This document shows positions 49,592 to 57,329 of a DNA stretch of 64,000 nt, one piece after another. The notes below the pieces were generated by a model. That model was not told the origin of the DNA. It was given only the letters and a program-made list of their open reading frames with translations, and ran no database searches. The position numbers and the translations under genes were made by a program. The DNA is taken from NCBI GenBank assembly GCA_965216025.1, contig CBDCEX010000018.1:62001-126000 (forward strand). Reading direction: 5' to 3'. Numbering within the stretch: the first letter of the stretch is position 1; the number at the start of each line of letters is the position of its first letter. This DNA comes from JADFQT01 sp965216025. Lineage in GTDB: Bacteria > Chloroflexota > Dehalococcoidia > Lucifugimonadales > UBA3495.

Positions 49592-50646
49592 GCTGCTATC
49601 TCCACCAAGTCTTTCCGGCATGGTTGGCATCGAGTCTCCCCAGGTGGAAGCTGGCGAGACTTCCCGCAGCCGGCGCACTTAACATCCACCATCCGCTGAG
49701 GCGCTTCCTCTAGGCGCTGGTCCATCCAAGCGGCAGACCGTTCCCGGGCCCTGTCGTCGTCGGCATCCGGTGCCATTGGCTGAGGCAGGCCAACTTTTTG
49801 GATCTGGGCCACAACGTCACTACGAAACTTCTTTCGGCCAGCCGCGTCTTTGGTCCAGGTCGGCCAGGCAACAGCCCAGCCGCCGCCCCAGTGTGGCCCC
49901 CACTCCGGCCAGCAATGCTTGCCTAACTGTTCAATCTCAGAGTCCGTTGGGACTTCGGAAAGGTGGCTATCAACCCACGCCTGGTAATCCACGGTCCCGG
50001 TCCCGGTCCTTTCTTCTTCAAAAGAAAAAGAATTCAAAACCCTGGTCTCCGGCCCAGAGTCGTCAACCTTACTTGCATCGACCAACCCGGGTACCTTTTG
50101 GTTCAATGGGTTGGTTGAAGAAGAATTGGTTAGTCTGCCACCAGTGGCAGATCTGACACGCTCCGTATCAAGGTTGGGAAGGCTGATTTGCTCCCCTTCC
50201 CGGGCCATAATCAACCAGGTTTCGGCGCTGGCGTCACGCCTTCGCTTGCGGCCAATAATCCCGTGGTCTGCTAACCATCGGATTTGACGGGCAGCTTCCC
50301 TAAGACTCAGCCGCGCATCCTCAGCCAGAGATTCGACACTCGCCCAACATCCCTTGCCAGTGTCCCAATTCATGCGTTGGATTAGCGCCAGTAGAAGGCT
50401 GTGGGCCCGGAGAGGCAGTTTCAGGCTGTATACCCACGTGGTCGGGGTCAGCAAGGTGTTATCCAGCTCGGGCAGCGGGAAGGCCGCTGGCATACACGGG
50501 AAAGCTGTCTGGCCGTCCCATGCTCCCTCGTTTTTAGGGTCGTAACTCGGTAAAAAGCCGCCCGGGGGCCTTGAGCCTGGGCGGTGGTGGTGGGCAATGG
50601 ATACCGCGGTGTCTGAATTGATTTCTGCCCTTTTGGTCTGTACCAT
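49588..50646 (-). CDS. Winged-helix protein with C-terminal zinc ribbon (plasmid replication/regulator type), paralog 1
   Basis: 352 aa. Residues ~60-150 form a helix-turn-helix domain found in replication initiators and primosomal proteins (LLALIQRMNWDTGKGCWASV, ESLAEDARLSLREAARQIRW, LADHGIIGRKRR). A low-complexity linker follows, then WPEWGPHWGGGWAVAWPTWT, KDAAGRKKFRSDVVAQIQKV, and a zinc ribbon CAGCGKSRQLPPGETRCQPC. A paralog with the same order lies at 52038-53101. The gene opens a compact minus-strand operon of small genes running to 48937. It probably acts in replication or control of an integrated plasmid-like element. Confidence 0.6.
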   Translation of the reverse strand: MVQTKRAEINSDTAVSIAHHHRPGSRPPGGFLPSYDPKNEGAWDGQTAFPCMPAAFPLPELDNTLLTPTTWVYSLKLPLRAHSLLLALIQRMNWDTGKGCWASVESLAEDARLSLREAARQIRWLADHGIIGRKRRRDASAETWLIMAREGEQISLPNLDTERVRSATGGRLTNSSSTNPLNQKVPGLVDASKVDDSGPETRVLNSFSFEEERTGTGTVDYQAWVDSHLSEVPTDSEIEQLGKHCWPEWGPHWGGGWAVAWPTWTKDAAGRKKFRSDVVAQIQKVGLPQPMAPDADDDRARERSAAWMDQRLEEAPQRMVDVKCAGCGKSRQLPPGETRCQPCRKDLVEIAA

Positions 50647-50658
50647 GGAAATACTCCT

Positions 50659-50727
50659 TTACTTTTTGTCAGGTGGGGAGTGCTCCTTTACCTGGCCGCT
50701 GGTGATCGTCGTCGTCCAGCGGCCCAT
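50659..50727 (-). CDS. 22-residue ORF (doubtful)
   Basis: MGRWTTTITSGQVKEHSPPD then KK, lying between the 55-aa gene and the 352-aa gene. The ribosome site is poor. It may simply be leader sequence; listed because the surrounding operon is so tightly packed. Confidence 0.2.
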   Translation of the reverse strand: MGRWTTTITSGQVKEHSPPDKK

Positions 50728-50739
50728 TTTTTTGCCTAC

Positions 50740-50907
50740 CTACAGATAGTTTTCCCCATCGAAGTCCAGCAGGTCCTGGCGCGCTTCCGCCAGGGATTGC
50801 TCCAACCTCCGGATTGCCGCCTCCAGGTCGGCCCGTTGCGCTTCCACGGCGGTCCGCCTGGCCTCAACCCATGCCCCGTATTCCGGTGTGGTTTCGTAGT
50901 CAGTCAT
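50740..50907 (-). CDS. 55-residue coiled-coil protein
   Basis: MTDYETTPEYGAWVEARRTA, VEAQRADLEAAIRRLEQSLA, EARQDLLDFDGENYL. AGGAA precedes the ATG by about seven bases. A continuous heptad-like pattern suggests a short coiled coil. It lies upstream of the 352-aa gene on the same strand. Confidence 0.55.
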   Translation of the reverse strand: MTDYETTPEYGAWVEARRTAVEAQRADLEAAIRRLEQSLAEARQDLLDFDGENYL

Positions 50908-51010
50908 TGGTCACTTCCTGGCCTACCTGTGGTATCGGTCTGTGGTAGAATACACTGGGGACGAATATTAGGCAAATTTGCGACGAAATTTTCCAATAGG
51001 GGGAGTTGAG

Positions 51011-51655
51011 TTGGATGTAAGGGAATACCAAAAGGAATACCAGCGGCATTATTACCGCGACGTCAGGGGGCCCAAGACCGCAGCTTTTAAGGCTGTGGCT
51101 GCGGCAACCTGCGAAATATGCGGCGATGAATGGGCGAACACCCATGCCGGTTGGAATGCTGCGATTTTCGTGTGCAATACCTGCGACGACAAACTGTCCA
51201 ATTGGGACCGGGAGAAGGAAATGGCAAGGAGGAAAATGGAAGCCTTGTGCCAGGTCTGTTATGTGGAGCCCGCAATCAGCCTCCATGAGGCTTCCCAGCT
51301 CCGGTGCTGCTGCGGTTGCAGCGCCTGGCTGTCGGAAGGGGAGGCCGAAGGGAGCCAGCGGTGGGAACCAGCTAAGGCCAATCCGTGGGATGCAGATGTA
51401 AAGCTGGGTCACCTCTTTGAGCTGGGTACTGAGTTTCATGAGCCGCCTGCGGCGCCCGCTCTCTGCGGGGTGAAAGCTCCGGTCTGGCCTATCCCGATTG
51501 ATATGATTAGGCCGGCGGCGTTGCGGCGCTGGGGCCTATGCGTCGCTTGTCTGAAGGCTTGCCCCGTTTCCCATTGGGATCGGGGCAATTACTTCGCCTA
51601 CGTGATCCCGGTCGGCCAGGCCCAGGAGATCGCCCCGGCCGTGGGAACCAGCTAA
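51011..51655 (+). CDS. Cysteine-rich zinc-finger-like protein
   Basis: 214 aa from TTG 51011, which has GGGGGAG five bases upstream. Cysteine pairs occur as CEICGDEW, CNTCDDKL, CQVCYVEPA, CCCGCSAW and CVACLKAC, with few other recognisable features. The first pair begins about 35 residues in, after a basic YQKEYQRHYYRD stretch. This is the typical look of small HNH- or zinc-ribbon-type proteins of mobile elements, but no HNH catalytic motif is seen. It is the only plus-strand gene among the minus-strand operons here. Confidence 0.55.
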   Translation: MDVREYQKEYQRHYYRDVRGPKTAAFKAVAAATCEICGDEWANTHAGWNAAIFVCNTCDDKLSNWDREKEMARRKMEALCQVCYVEPAISLHEASQLRCCCGCSAWLSEGEAEGSQRWEPAKANPWDADVKLGHLFELGTEFHEPPAAPALCGVKAPVWPIPIDMIRPAALRRWGLCVACLKACPVSHWDRGNYFAYVIPVGQAQEIAPAVGTS

Positions 51656-51706
51656 GGAGATCGGCCCGGGATTCACAAACCAACTTCACTTAGGAGAGTT
51701 CAAGCT

Positions 51707-51763
51707 ATGACGATGGCAGAGGTTTTAGATGGGATCAGGGGCCTGGCTGAGCGGTTTGTTTAG
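51707..51763 (+). CDS. 18-residue ORF behind the zinc-finger gene (doubtful)
   Basis: MTMAEVLDGIRGLAERFV with AGGAG ten bases upstream. It could be a leader or the start of a gene cut by recombination. It ends 4 nt before the convergent 89-aa gene. Confidence 0.3.
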   Translation: MTMAEVLDGIRGLAERFV

Positions 51764-51766
51764 GCG

Positions 51767-52036
51767 CTACCGCACAGGCTCATACAGTCCAGAGTCAGAC
51801 TCACGCGCAGGGTCAGGCCGTGGCACTCCCCTGGTGATGACGGTCATAAAGCTGTTGTTGATCCCGCAAGGCGTCAAGGTGAATAGGTCAAACCCATCCT
51901 TGCCCTCGTACTCCAAGTAGGTTTCCAGGTTCACAGTGTCCCGGGTCACAGTGTCCAGGCGCATGGTAGCCACCAGGTCGTCCGGCTCCACTGGGTCGCT
52001 CCCGTGGGTCAGGTGAAACAGCTTGACGTGATACAT
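51767..52036 (-). CDS. Hypothetical protein, 89 aa
   Basis: MYHVKLFHLTHGSDPVEPDD, MRLDTVTRDTVNLETYLEYE, LFTLTPCGINNSFMTVITRG. AAGGAA precedes the ATG by four bases. It begins 1 nt after the stop of the replication-type paralog and is the last gene of that operon. No family recognised. Confidence 0.6.
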   Translation of the reverse strand: MYHVKLFHLTHGSDPVEPDDLVATMRLDTVTRDTVNLETYLEYEGKDGFDLFTLTPCGINNSFMTVITRGVPRPDPARESDSGLYEPVR

Positions 52037-52037
52037 A

Positions 52038-53101
52038 TCATTCCTTGCTTAAAGATTTCCTGCATGGGTAACAATGGGTCTCCCCGGGTTTGAGCTGGCG
52101 CGGAAAGCCACAGCCCGCGCACTTCACATTTAACGTACGCTTAGGCCCTTCTGCTATGCGTTGGTCTAGCCAAGCCGCCGCACGTTCCCGCGCGGCCTGG
52201 TCGTCGACGTCGGGTTCCTGCGGCTTGGGCAACCCCACCTTTGCAAGCTGGGCCACAACGTCTTTCCGAAACTTCTTTCGGCCCGCCGTGTCTTTGGTCC
52301 AGCAATACCAGGCAGCAGCCCAACCCCCCCCCAATGCTTTTTCCACTCTGACCAGCAATGCTTACCCAAACTCTCAATTCCAGAATCCGTTGGAATTTCT
52401 GGGAGAACGGCGTCAACAAAGGCCCGGGCCTCTTCCAGGTCAGACGGCGGCGGCGGCGCACTAACAGCGGGTTCCGTTGGCTTGGATGGTTCCGGCGTAG
52501 GCTGCTGCCCCAGTACGTCCCCGGTCCTTTCTTCTTCTAAAGAAAAAGAATTCAAACCCCCGGCCGTAACCCCGTCGGGCTCAGGCTCCGAGTCGTCAAC
52601 CCTTTTAGCATCAACCAACCCGGGAGCTAATTGGTTAAAAGGATTGGTTGAAGAAGAATTGGTTTCTGGCGTAGGCTCTACGCCCACCATGGGGGTAGTT
52701 TCTACGCCCACGGTGCCAAGCCGCGTTTCAGTGGTTCTACCGATATGTCGGAAGCGGCTAATAAGTTTTGCATCCACCAGGTACTTGAGATGCCCCTTTA
52801 AGGTTTTCTTGGAGAATTGGGATTCCCTCGCCAACGTCTGGATACCGGCAATACAGTGGTCGCCTTCCTTCCAGTCGATATGTCGGAGAATGGTCAGCAG
52901 CGCCAGCCGTGGGCCGTGAGGTATATCCAGGTCCATAGCCCAATAGAAAAGGGTCTTGACGGTGTTATCTAATTCGGGCAGGGAATGTTCTTTGATCGGA
53001 GGTGAGAGCTGGTCCACTAAATCAGCATGGGGTAACTGGCCGTCCCATGCGCCTGTTTCAGGGTCGTAACTCAGTTGAGCCGTGGTGTTGTGTGTTACCA
53101 T
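52038..53101 (-). CDS. Winged-helix/zinc-ribbon replication-type protein, paralog 2, with a homopolymer frameshift
   Basis: It starts at ATG 53101 with GGAGGG eight bases upstream. HTH region: LALLTILRHIDWKEGDHCIA, GIQTLARESQFSKKTLKGHL, KYLVDAKLISRF. A linker shares the phrase NSSSTNPxNQxxPGLVDAxxVDDS with paralog 1. At a run of nine G (minus strand, near 52328) the frame breaks. One more G gives WGGGWAAAWYCWTKDTAGRK, as in the paralog, and leads to the zinc ribbon CAGCGFPRQLKPGETHCYPC ending at 52038. The shift may be phase variation, a sequencing error or inactivation. Sixty bases further on, small genes follow in the same operon. Confidence 0.6.
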
Positions 53102-53157
53102 GAAATTGCCCTCCATTGAATAAGTGATTTCCTCCAGGATGATGCTTAGGTGGGTTT

Positions 53158-53192
53158 CCCCGGCAGTCAGGAGGCTGCCGGGGTTTTTCTTT
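53158..53192 (+). terminator. Rho-independent terminator (plus orientation)
   Basis: CCCCGGCAG (53158-53166) pairs with CTGCCGGGG (53175-53183) and is followed by TTTTTCTTT. It points against the minus-strand operon it sits in, so it would stop antisense transcription, or the hairpin acts as a processing site between 53194 and 53101. Confidence 0.55.
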
Positions 53193-53193
53193 G

Positions 53194-53454
53194 CTATGCG
53201 CGTTGGATGGTCAGGTGTTGGTTGAAGTAATCCATTACCGCGCCAAACACTTCCGAGTATTCGTCACCCTCATAAAGCCTTGACGCGATGGAAGAGGCGA
53301 TACTGCCCCGTTGGTTCGGTGAGGTATCCTTGATTGCCAGCACCCGCCCGCAGTTCTGGCAAGTCATTGCCGGATAGTCTGCTGGCGCGGTGTCCACAAT
53401 CAAGGGCAACCAATTCTGGTAATCCCATACGTGAGGATTGCACAAGCTCGCCAT
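53194..53454 (-). CDS. Hypothetical protein, 86 aa, with CxxC
   Basis: MASLCNPHVWDYQNWLPLIV, PAMTCQNCGRVLAIKDTSPN, YEGDEYSEVFGAVMDYFNQH. A CQNCG pair suggests a minimal zinc site. It starts 4 nt after the preceding gene, so it is co-translated. No family recognised. Confidence 0.55.
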   Translation of the reverse strand: MASLCNPHVWDYQNWLPLIVDTAPADYPAMTCQNCGRVLAIKDTSPNQRGSIASSIASRLYEGDEYSEVFGAVMDYFNQHLTIQRA

Positions 53455-53458
53455 ACCT

Positions 53459-53917
53459 TTACACCTTCTCGAATTTGACCGGCTGGCCCGTTCTGACGGC
53501 TTCCTTCATGGCTTCTTGGTCGGCGGCAGTCAAGGCTCGCAGCCGCGCCAGGTCCGCTTTAACTTCCGCTAACTCGGCGGCCCGGTGTTCCTGCGCTTCC
53601 TGGGCGTGACGTTCCCGCTTGGGCTTGGCCTTCACCATCCGCCCCAGGATGGATTGCTCCAGGGCGTCTTGAACATCGTTAAAGTCGTGGCCCCGTTCCA
53701 TACACCATGCTTGAATGGCGTCGAAGGCTTCCTGAGGACCGTCCCATATAAAGTCTATGACCCCGGGATTAGGCTGAATCCGCATGGTGATGTTCGAGTC
53801 GGCCAGTTCGTCGGTGAGTTGGATCAGGAATAGGCGCATGTTCTGTTGGGCTTCCCACCGCCTTGCCCGATGGGCCGCTACGTGCCGGCGATTCTGTTCC
53901 TTGTCTAGAGTAGCCAA
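53459..53917 (-). CDS. Hypothetical protein with C-terminal coiled coil, 152 aa
   Basis: TTG at 53917 (AGGAGG eight bases upstream) is preferred over a GTG that overlaps the ribosome site. The N-terminal half is globular (MRLFLIQLTDELADSNITMR, GPQEAFDAIQAWCMERGHDF). The C-terminal 60 residues are a charged helix (RERHAQEAQEHRAAELAEVK). It is the first gene of the operon 53917 to 51767, behind a clear promoter. Confidence 0.6.
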   Translation of the reverse strand: MATLDKEQNRRHVAAHRARRWEAQQNMRLFLIQLTDELADSNITMRIQPNPGVIDFIWDGPQEAFDAIQAWCMERGHDFNDVQDALEQSILGRMVKAKPKRERHAQEAQEHRAAELAEVKADLARLRALTAADQEAMKEAVRTGQPVKFEKV

Positions 53918-53942
53918 CGGTGACACCTCCTATAAAATCCTA

Positions 53943-55130
53943 TTACTCTATTTTACGTAAGGAATTGCCAGTGTCAACTACTTTTTGCGCCGGTTCCGCA
54001 CAATCGGGTAGGAGGGGGCCTCGCGGCCCCCTCCTACCCGATTTCCAGGCAGTGGCCTTTTTCTTCCGTCGACCACCAGGGCCACCTATCCGGCCTGTCC
54101 GGCCACCAAGGCGAGCATGACCACCGCCACCCGACCGACCGCCGGGGCGAGCAGGGCCGCCTGTCCGGCCACCAGAGCGACTAGAGCCACCGCCACCCGA
54201 CCGACCTACAGGGCGACTAGGACCACCTGTCCGGCCACCCGACCGACCTACAGGGCGACCAGGACCACCGCCATCCGGCCGACCGCCAGGGAGAGCAAGA
54301 CCGCCTGTCCGACCACCCGGCCGACCGCCAGGGAGAGCAAGACCGCCTGTCCGGCCACCTGGCCGACCACCAGGGCGACTAGAGCCACCGCCACCCGGCC
54401 GACCGCCAGGGCGACCAGGACCACCGCCACCCGACCGACCTACAGGGCGGCCGCCAGGGAGAGCAGGGCCGCCTGTCCGACCACCAGGGCGACTAGAGCC
54501 ACCGCCACCCGACCGACCTACAGGGCGACTAGGACCACCTGTCCGGTCACCCGACCGACCTACAGGGCGACCAGGACCACCGCCATCCAGCCGACCGCCA
54601 GGGAGAGCAAGCCCGCCTGTCCGACCACCCGGCCGACCGCCAGGGCGACCAGGACCACCGCCATCCGGCCGACCGCCAGGGAGAGCAAGACCGCCTGTCC
54701 GGCCACCTGGCCGACCACCAGGGCGACTAGAGCCACCGCCACCCGGCCGACCGCCAGGGAGAGCAAGACCGCCTGTCCGACCACCCGGCCGACCACCCGG
54801 CCGACCGCCAGGGCGACCAGGACCACCGCCACCCGACCGACCTACAGGGCGGCCGCCAGGGAGAGCAGGGCCGCCTGTCCGACCACCAGGGCGACTAGGA
54901 CCACCGCCATCCGGCCGACCACCAGGGCGACTAGGGCCACCGCCATCCGGCCGACCGCCAGGGAGAGCAAGACCGCCTGTCCGACCACCAGGGCGGCCAC
55001 CAGGGCGACTAGGACCACCGCCACCCGGCCGACCACTAGGGCGGCCACCAGCGCGACTAGAACTATCGCCACCCGGCCGACCTCCAGGGCGGCCACCCGC
55101 TGGCCTCAACCGGTAGCGCCTAACTTTCAT
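53943..55130 (-). CDS. Gly/Arg/Pro-rich low-complexity ORF
   Basis: 395 codons: a basic start (MKVRRYRLRPAGGRPGG) with AAGGA eight bases upstream, then hundreds of residues made of GGRPGGRTGG, GGGPGRPGG and LALPGGRPDG units, and a basic end (GGRRKKKATAWKSGRRG). The plus strand is also open (54117-55145, Thr/Arg/Ala rich). The ribosome site and the collagen-like composition favour the minus frame, but translation is unproven. Its 3' end overlaps a 19-bp hairpin and the next promoter. Confidence 0.35.
   Translation of the reverse strand: MKVRRYRLRPAGGRPGGRPGGDSSSRAGGRPSGRPGGGGPSRPGGRPGGRTGGLALPGGRPDGGGPSRPGGRPDGGGPSRPGGRTGGPALPGGRPVGRSGGGGPGRPGGRPGGRPGGRTGGLALPGGRPGGGGSSRPGGRPGGRTGGLALPGGRPDGGGPGRPGGRPGGRTGGLALPGGRLDGGGPGRPVGRSGDRTGGPSRPVGRSGGGGSSRPGGRTGGPALPGGRPVGRSGGGGPGRPGGRPGGGGSSRPGGRPGGRTGGLALPGGRPGGRTGGLALPGGRPDGGGPGRPVGRSGGRTGGPSRPVGRSGGGGSSRSGGRTGGPARPGGRSGGGGHARLGGRTGRIGGPGGRRKKKATAWKSGRRGPRGPLLPDCAEPAQKVVDTGNSLRKIE
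53950..53977 (-). promoter_or_regulatory. Sigma-70-type promoter of the 53.9-51.8 kb operon
   Basis: On the minus strand a perfect -35 TTGACA (53977-53972) and a -10 TAAAAT (53955-53950) are 16 bp apart, 33 bp ahead of the first start codon. This is the best promoter match in the window. Confidence 0.65.
54002..54043. other. Perfect 19-bp hairpin
   Basis: AATCGGGTAGGAGGGGGCC (54002-54020) and its exact complement (54025-54043) flank a TCGC tetraloop. It lies between the low-complexity region and the promoter of the next operon, where it could terminate transcription coming from the repeat region. CCTTTTTC follows 13 nt later on the plus strand. Confidence 0.55.
54080..55100. repeat. ~1-kb tandem repeat region of shuffled ~30-40-bp modules
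   Basis: Units such as CCGACCACCAGGGCGACTAG, AGCCACCGCCACCCGACCGA, CCTACAGGGCGACCAGGACC and AGGGAGAGCAAGACCGCCTG recur in changing order across the block. Unit lengths are multiples of 3, so both opposite-strand frames stay open. Such arrays change length easily by slippage and recombination. Confidence 0.85.
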
Positions 55131-55145
55131 GGCGGCTGTCCTTGA

Positions 55146-55677
55146 TGGCGCAGAAAAGACGCCGCACTTCTCCCTGGGTGAGGAACGTGATGGCGCAGTT
55201 CTGTTTTCGTATTGGATCTTTTGATGCTGTTGTCATTCAGTATTCAATCTTCGCCATGCCCATGCCATATTTTAGGTAGGAGTCATGGCTATGTCGATAG
55301 GCCTTGCCCACCACCCAATGCAATCATCTCCTGACCGGCGCTGACCGGTTGAAACTGGCGGAACCACCCTTCTCCCTGTCTTCCGTTGCGCGGCACCACC
55401 CGGGGCCCTGGCGGGTTCGTCTCTCCTCCACTCTTTGACTGTGCTGGGCAGGTCAATTAAATTTACTATCCGGGTAGGACCGGATCGATAAACCATCGCT
55501 CTGTTTTAGCGATGTATTGAGCAGAGTCGAACGATACCGTACACCATATCTGAGAAATCTGACCTCAGCTACGGGCTTTGTCGGAGTGGAGCTGCTGGCG
55601 GCGTGATTATTGGCCCGCATGGCCGCTGACCCCGGTTTGTCAACCTAGTCTTTTCTTGCGCCCATGCCCCGGCGGCA
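55146..55677. other. Intergenic region left of the IS630 element
   Basis: No supported gene. It contains a small hairpin CATCGCT-(7 nt)-AGCGATG (55494-55514) without a T-run. The frames present are high-GC noise. Confidence 0.45.
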
Positions 55678-55692
55678 CTAAACCAAAGCTAA

Positions 55693-56987
55693 GGAATTGT
55701 CACGAAATAACTTGTTCTTTACTACATGCTCAGCTATACTTAATGGGTGATAGTTGAAGGAGCGATTCAAGCTCGTTACCAAGCGATTGCCCCCGTTGTG
55801 GACGAGCGGGTGCGGCGGCTGGTGCTTGCCGCTGAGGCGTCGGCGGCCGGGCGTGGTGGCCAGGCAGCGGTTGCAAGGGCCACCGGAGCTTCTCGCGGGA
55901 CGATTCGCCGCGGCATACGGGAGTTGGGCCAGCCGGCCGTAGGGGCCGCGAAGGGCCGCATCCGCCATCCTGGAGGCGGCCGGAAGCGCACCGTCGAGCA
56001 TGACCCGAGCTTGCGCGAGGACTTGGACCGGCTGGTGGAGCCGACCAGCCGTGGGGATCCCGAGTCCCCGCTGCGCTGGACCTGCAAGAGCGTGCGTCAA
56101 CTGGCGGTGGCATTGAAGCGCCAAGGGCACCAAGTCAGCCATCGCATGGTCGCCGAACTGCTCCACGACATGGGCTATAGCTTGCAAGCCAATCGCAAGA
56201 CCCTGGCGGGGACGGAACACCCGGACCGCAACGCCCAGTTTGAGCACTTGGACCGGGCGGTGCAACTGCAACTCTCCCTGGGAGAGCCGGTGATCTCCGT
56301 GGACACGAAGAAGAAGGAACTGGTGGGGCCCTTCAAGAACGGTGGGCGGGAGTTGCGTCCCAAGGGAGCGCCGGAGCAAGTGCTGGTGCATGACTTCCTG
56401 ATTCCGGATCTGGGCCGGGTCAGTCCTTATGGGGTGTACGATATCGCCCAGAACGAGGCCTGGGTCAGTGTGGGGACGGACCACGATACGGCTGCTTTTG
56501 CCGTCGAGAGCATCCGGCGTTGGTGGCGCGGCATGGGGCAGGCGCTCTACCCGAGCGCCACTCGGCTGCTGATAACGGCCGACGCGGGCGGCAGCAATGG
56601 GTATCGGCTCCGCTTGTGGAAGCTGGAGTTGCAGAAATTGGCGGATGAGACGGGCCTTGAAATCGACGTGTGCCACCTCCCACCAGGGACCAGCAAGTGG
56701 AACAAGATCGAACACCGCTTGTTCTCCGCGATCAGTCAGAACTGGCGCGGAAAGCCGCTGGTGAGCCACGAGGTGGTGGTGAACTTGATCGGGGCGACCA
56801 CGACCCGGACGGGGCTGCGGGTTCAGAGCCAACTGGACACCAACCGATACCCGGCCGGGCGCACCGTATCGGACGACGAACTCGAAGCCATCTATTTGCG
56901 TAGAGACTCTTTCCATGGTGAATGGAATTATTCGCTGCTACCCCGCGTTGCGCTGCTCAATTGAACTAATTATTTCGTGACAATCCC
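55693..56987 (+). mobile_element. Complete ISAzo13-family insertion sequence
   Basis: Terminal inverted repeats GGAATTGTCACGAAATAACT (from 55693) and, read inward from 56987, GGGATTGTCACGAAATAATT. TAA is present on both sides (55690-55692 and 56988-56990) and fits a 3-bp target duplication, since the interrupted IS630 end reads CTAAGG when rejoined. Length 1295 bp with one intact transposase gene. Confidence 0.88.
55747..56964 (+). CDS. ISAzo13-family transposase
   Basis: 405 aa from a GTG. The N-terminal HTH (QAAVARATGASRGTIRRGIR) is followed by the DDE domain: VISVDTKKKELVGPFKNGGR (first Asp), RLLITADAGGSNGYRLRLWK (second Asp) and PPGTSKWNKIEHRLFSAISQ (Glu in KIEH). The family-typical KELVGxFKNGG and ITADxGGSNG motifs are perfect. 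The stop lies at the right terminal repeat. Intact, so the element may still be mobile. Confidence 0.93.
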   Translation: MIVEGAIQARYQAIAPVVDERVRRLVLAAEASAAGRGGQAAVARATGASRGTIRRGIRELGQPAVGAAKGRIRHPGGGRKRTVEHDPSLREDLDRLVEPTSRGDPESPLRWTCKSVRQLAVALKRQGHQVSHRMVAELLHDMGYSLQANRKTLAGTEHPDRNAQFEHLDRAVQLQLSLGEPVISVDTKKKELVGPFKNGGRELRPKGAPEQVLVHDFLIPDLGRVSPYGVYDIAQNEAWVSVGTDHDTAAFAVESIRRWWRGMGQALYPSATRLLITADAGGSNGYRLRLWKLELQKLADETGLEIDVCHLPPGTSKWNKIEHRLFSAISQNWRGKPLVSHEVVVNLIGATTTRTGLRVQSQLDTNRYPAGRTVSDDELEAIYLRRDSFHGEWNYSLLPRVALLN

Positions 56988-57050
56988 TAAGGTGAAACCT
57001 ACATAAAGCGAACCCGAAGAGGAGTTGCGATATTCTGTAAAAGAAGTCGA

Positions 57051-57329
57051 TTGGCGGTGGTGGAAGGGATGACAGACATAGGGCAACTCCTGGAAGAGTG
57101 GCAACTCAATGTAGGTGACTTACGGGAAAGGATGTATCGAGCGCCAACACCTCGAGAGCGAGAGCGATGGCACGGGCTATGGTTGTTGGGCCAAGGGTGG
57201 TCGGCTATCCAGGTGGCTGAGGCTTTGGACAGAGAGCCTCATACCATTGGAAACTGGCTGGACAACTTTCGCCGAGGCGGGGCCCAAGGTTTGGTCTTTG
57301 AGCAGACTGGGGGTTCCCCCCCGTCTTGA
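57051..57329 (+). CDS. IS630 transposase ORF A (HTH part)
   Basis: 92 aa; start TTG 57051 or ATG 57069. The HTH of IS630 is visible: PRERERWHGLWLLGQGWSAI, QVAEALDREPHTIGNWLDNF, RRGGAQGL. It ends in TGA overlapping the start of ORF B by 4 nt; in IS630 elements of this type the two frames are joined by ribosomal frameshifting or read as two proteins. Confidence 0.85.
   Translation: MAVVEGMTDIGQLLEEWQLNVGDLRERMYRAPTPRERERWHGLWLLGQGWSAIQVAEALDREPHTIGNWLDNFRRGGAQGLVFEQTGGSPPS

Noticed and set aside
54117..55145. 342-codon Thr/Arg/Ala-rich plus-strand frame through the tandem repeats
   Set aside because: It is open because repeat lengths are multiples of three; it has no ribosome site, whereas the opposite frame does.
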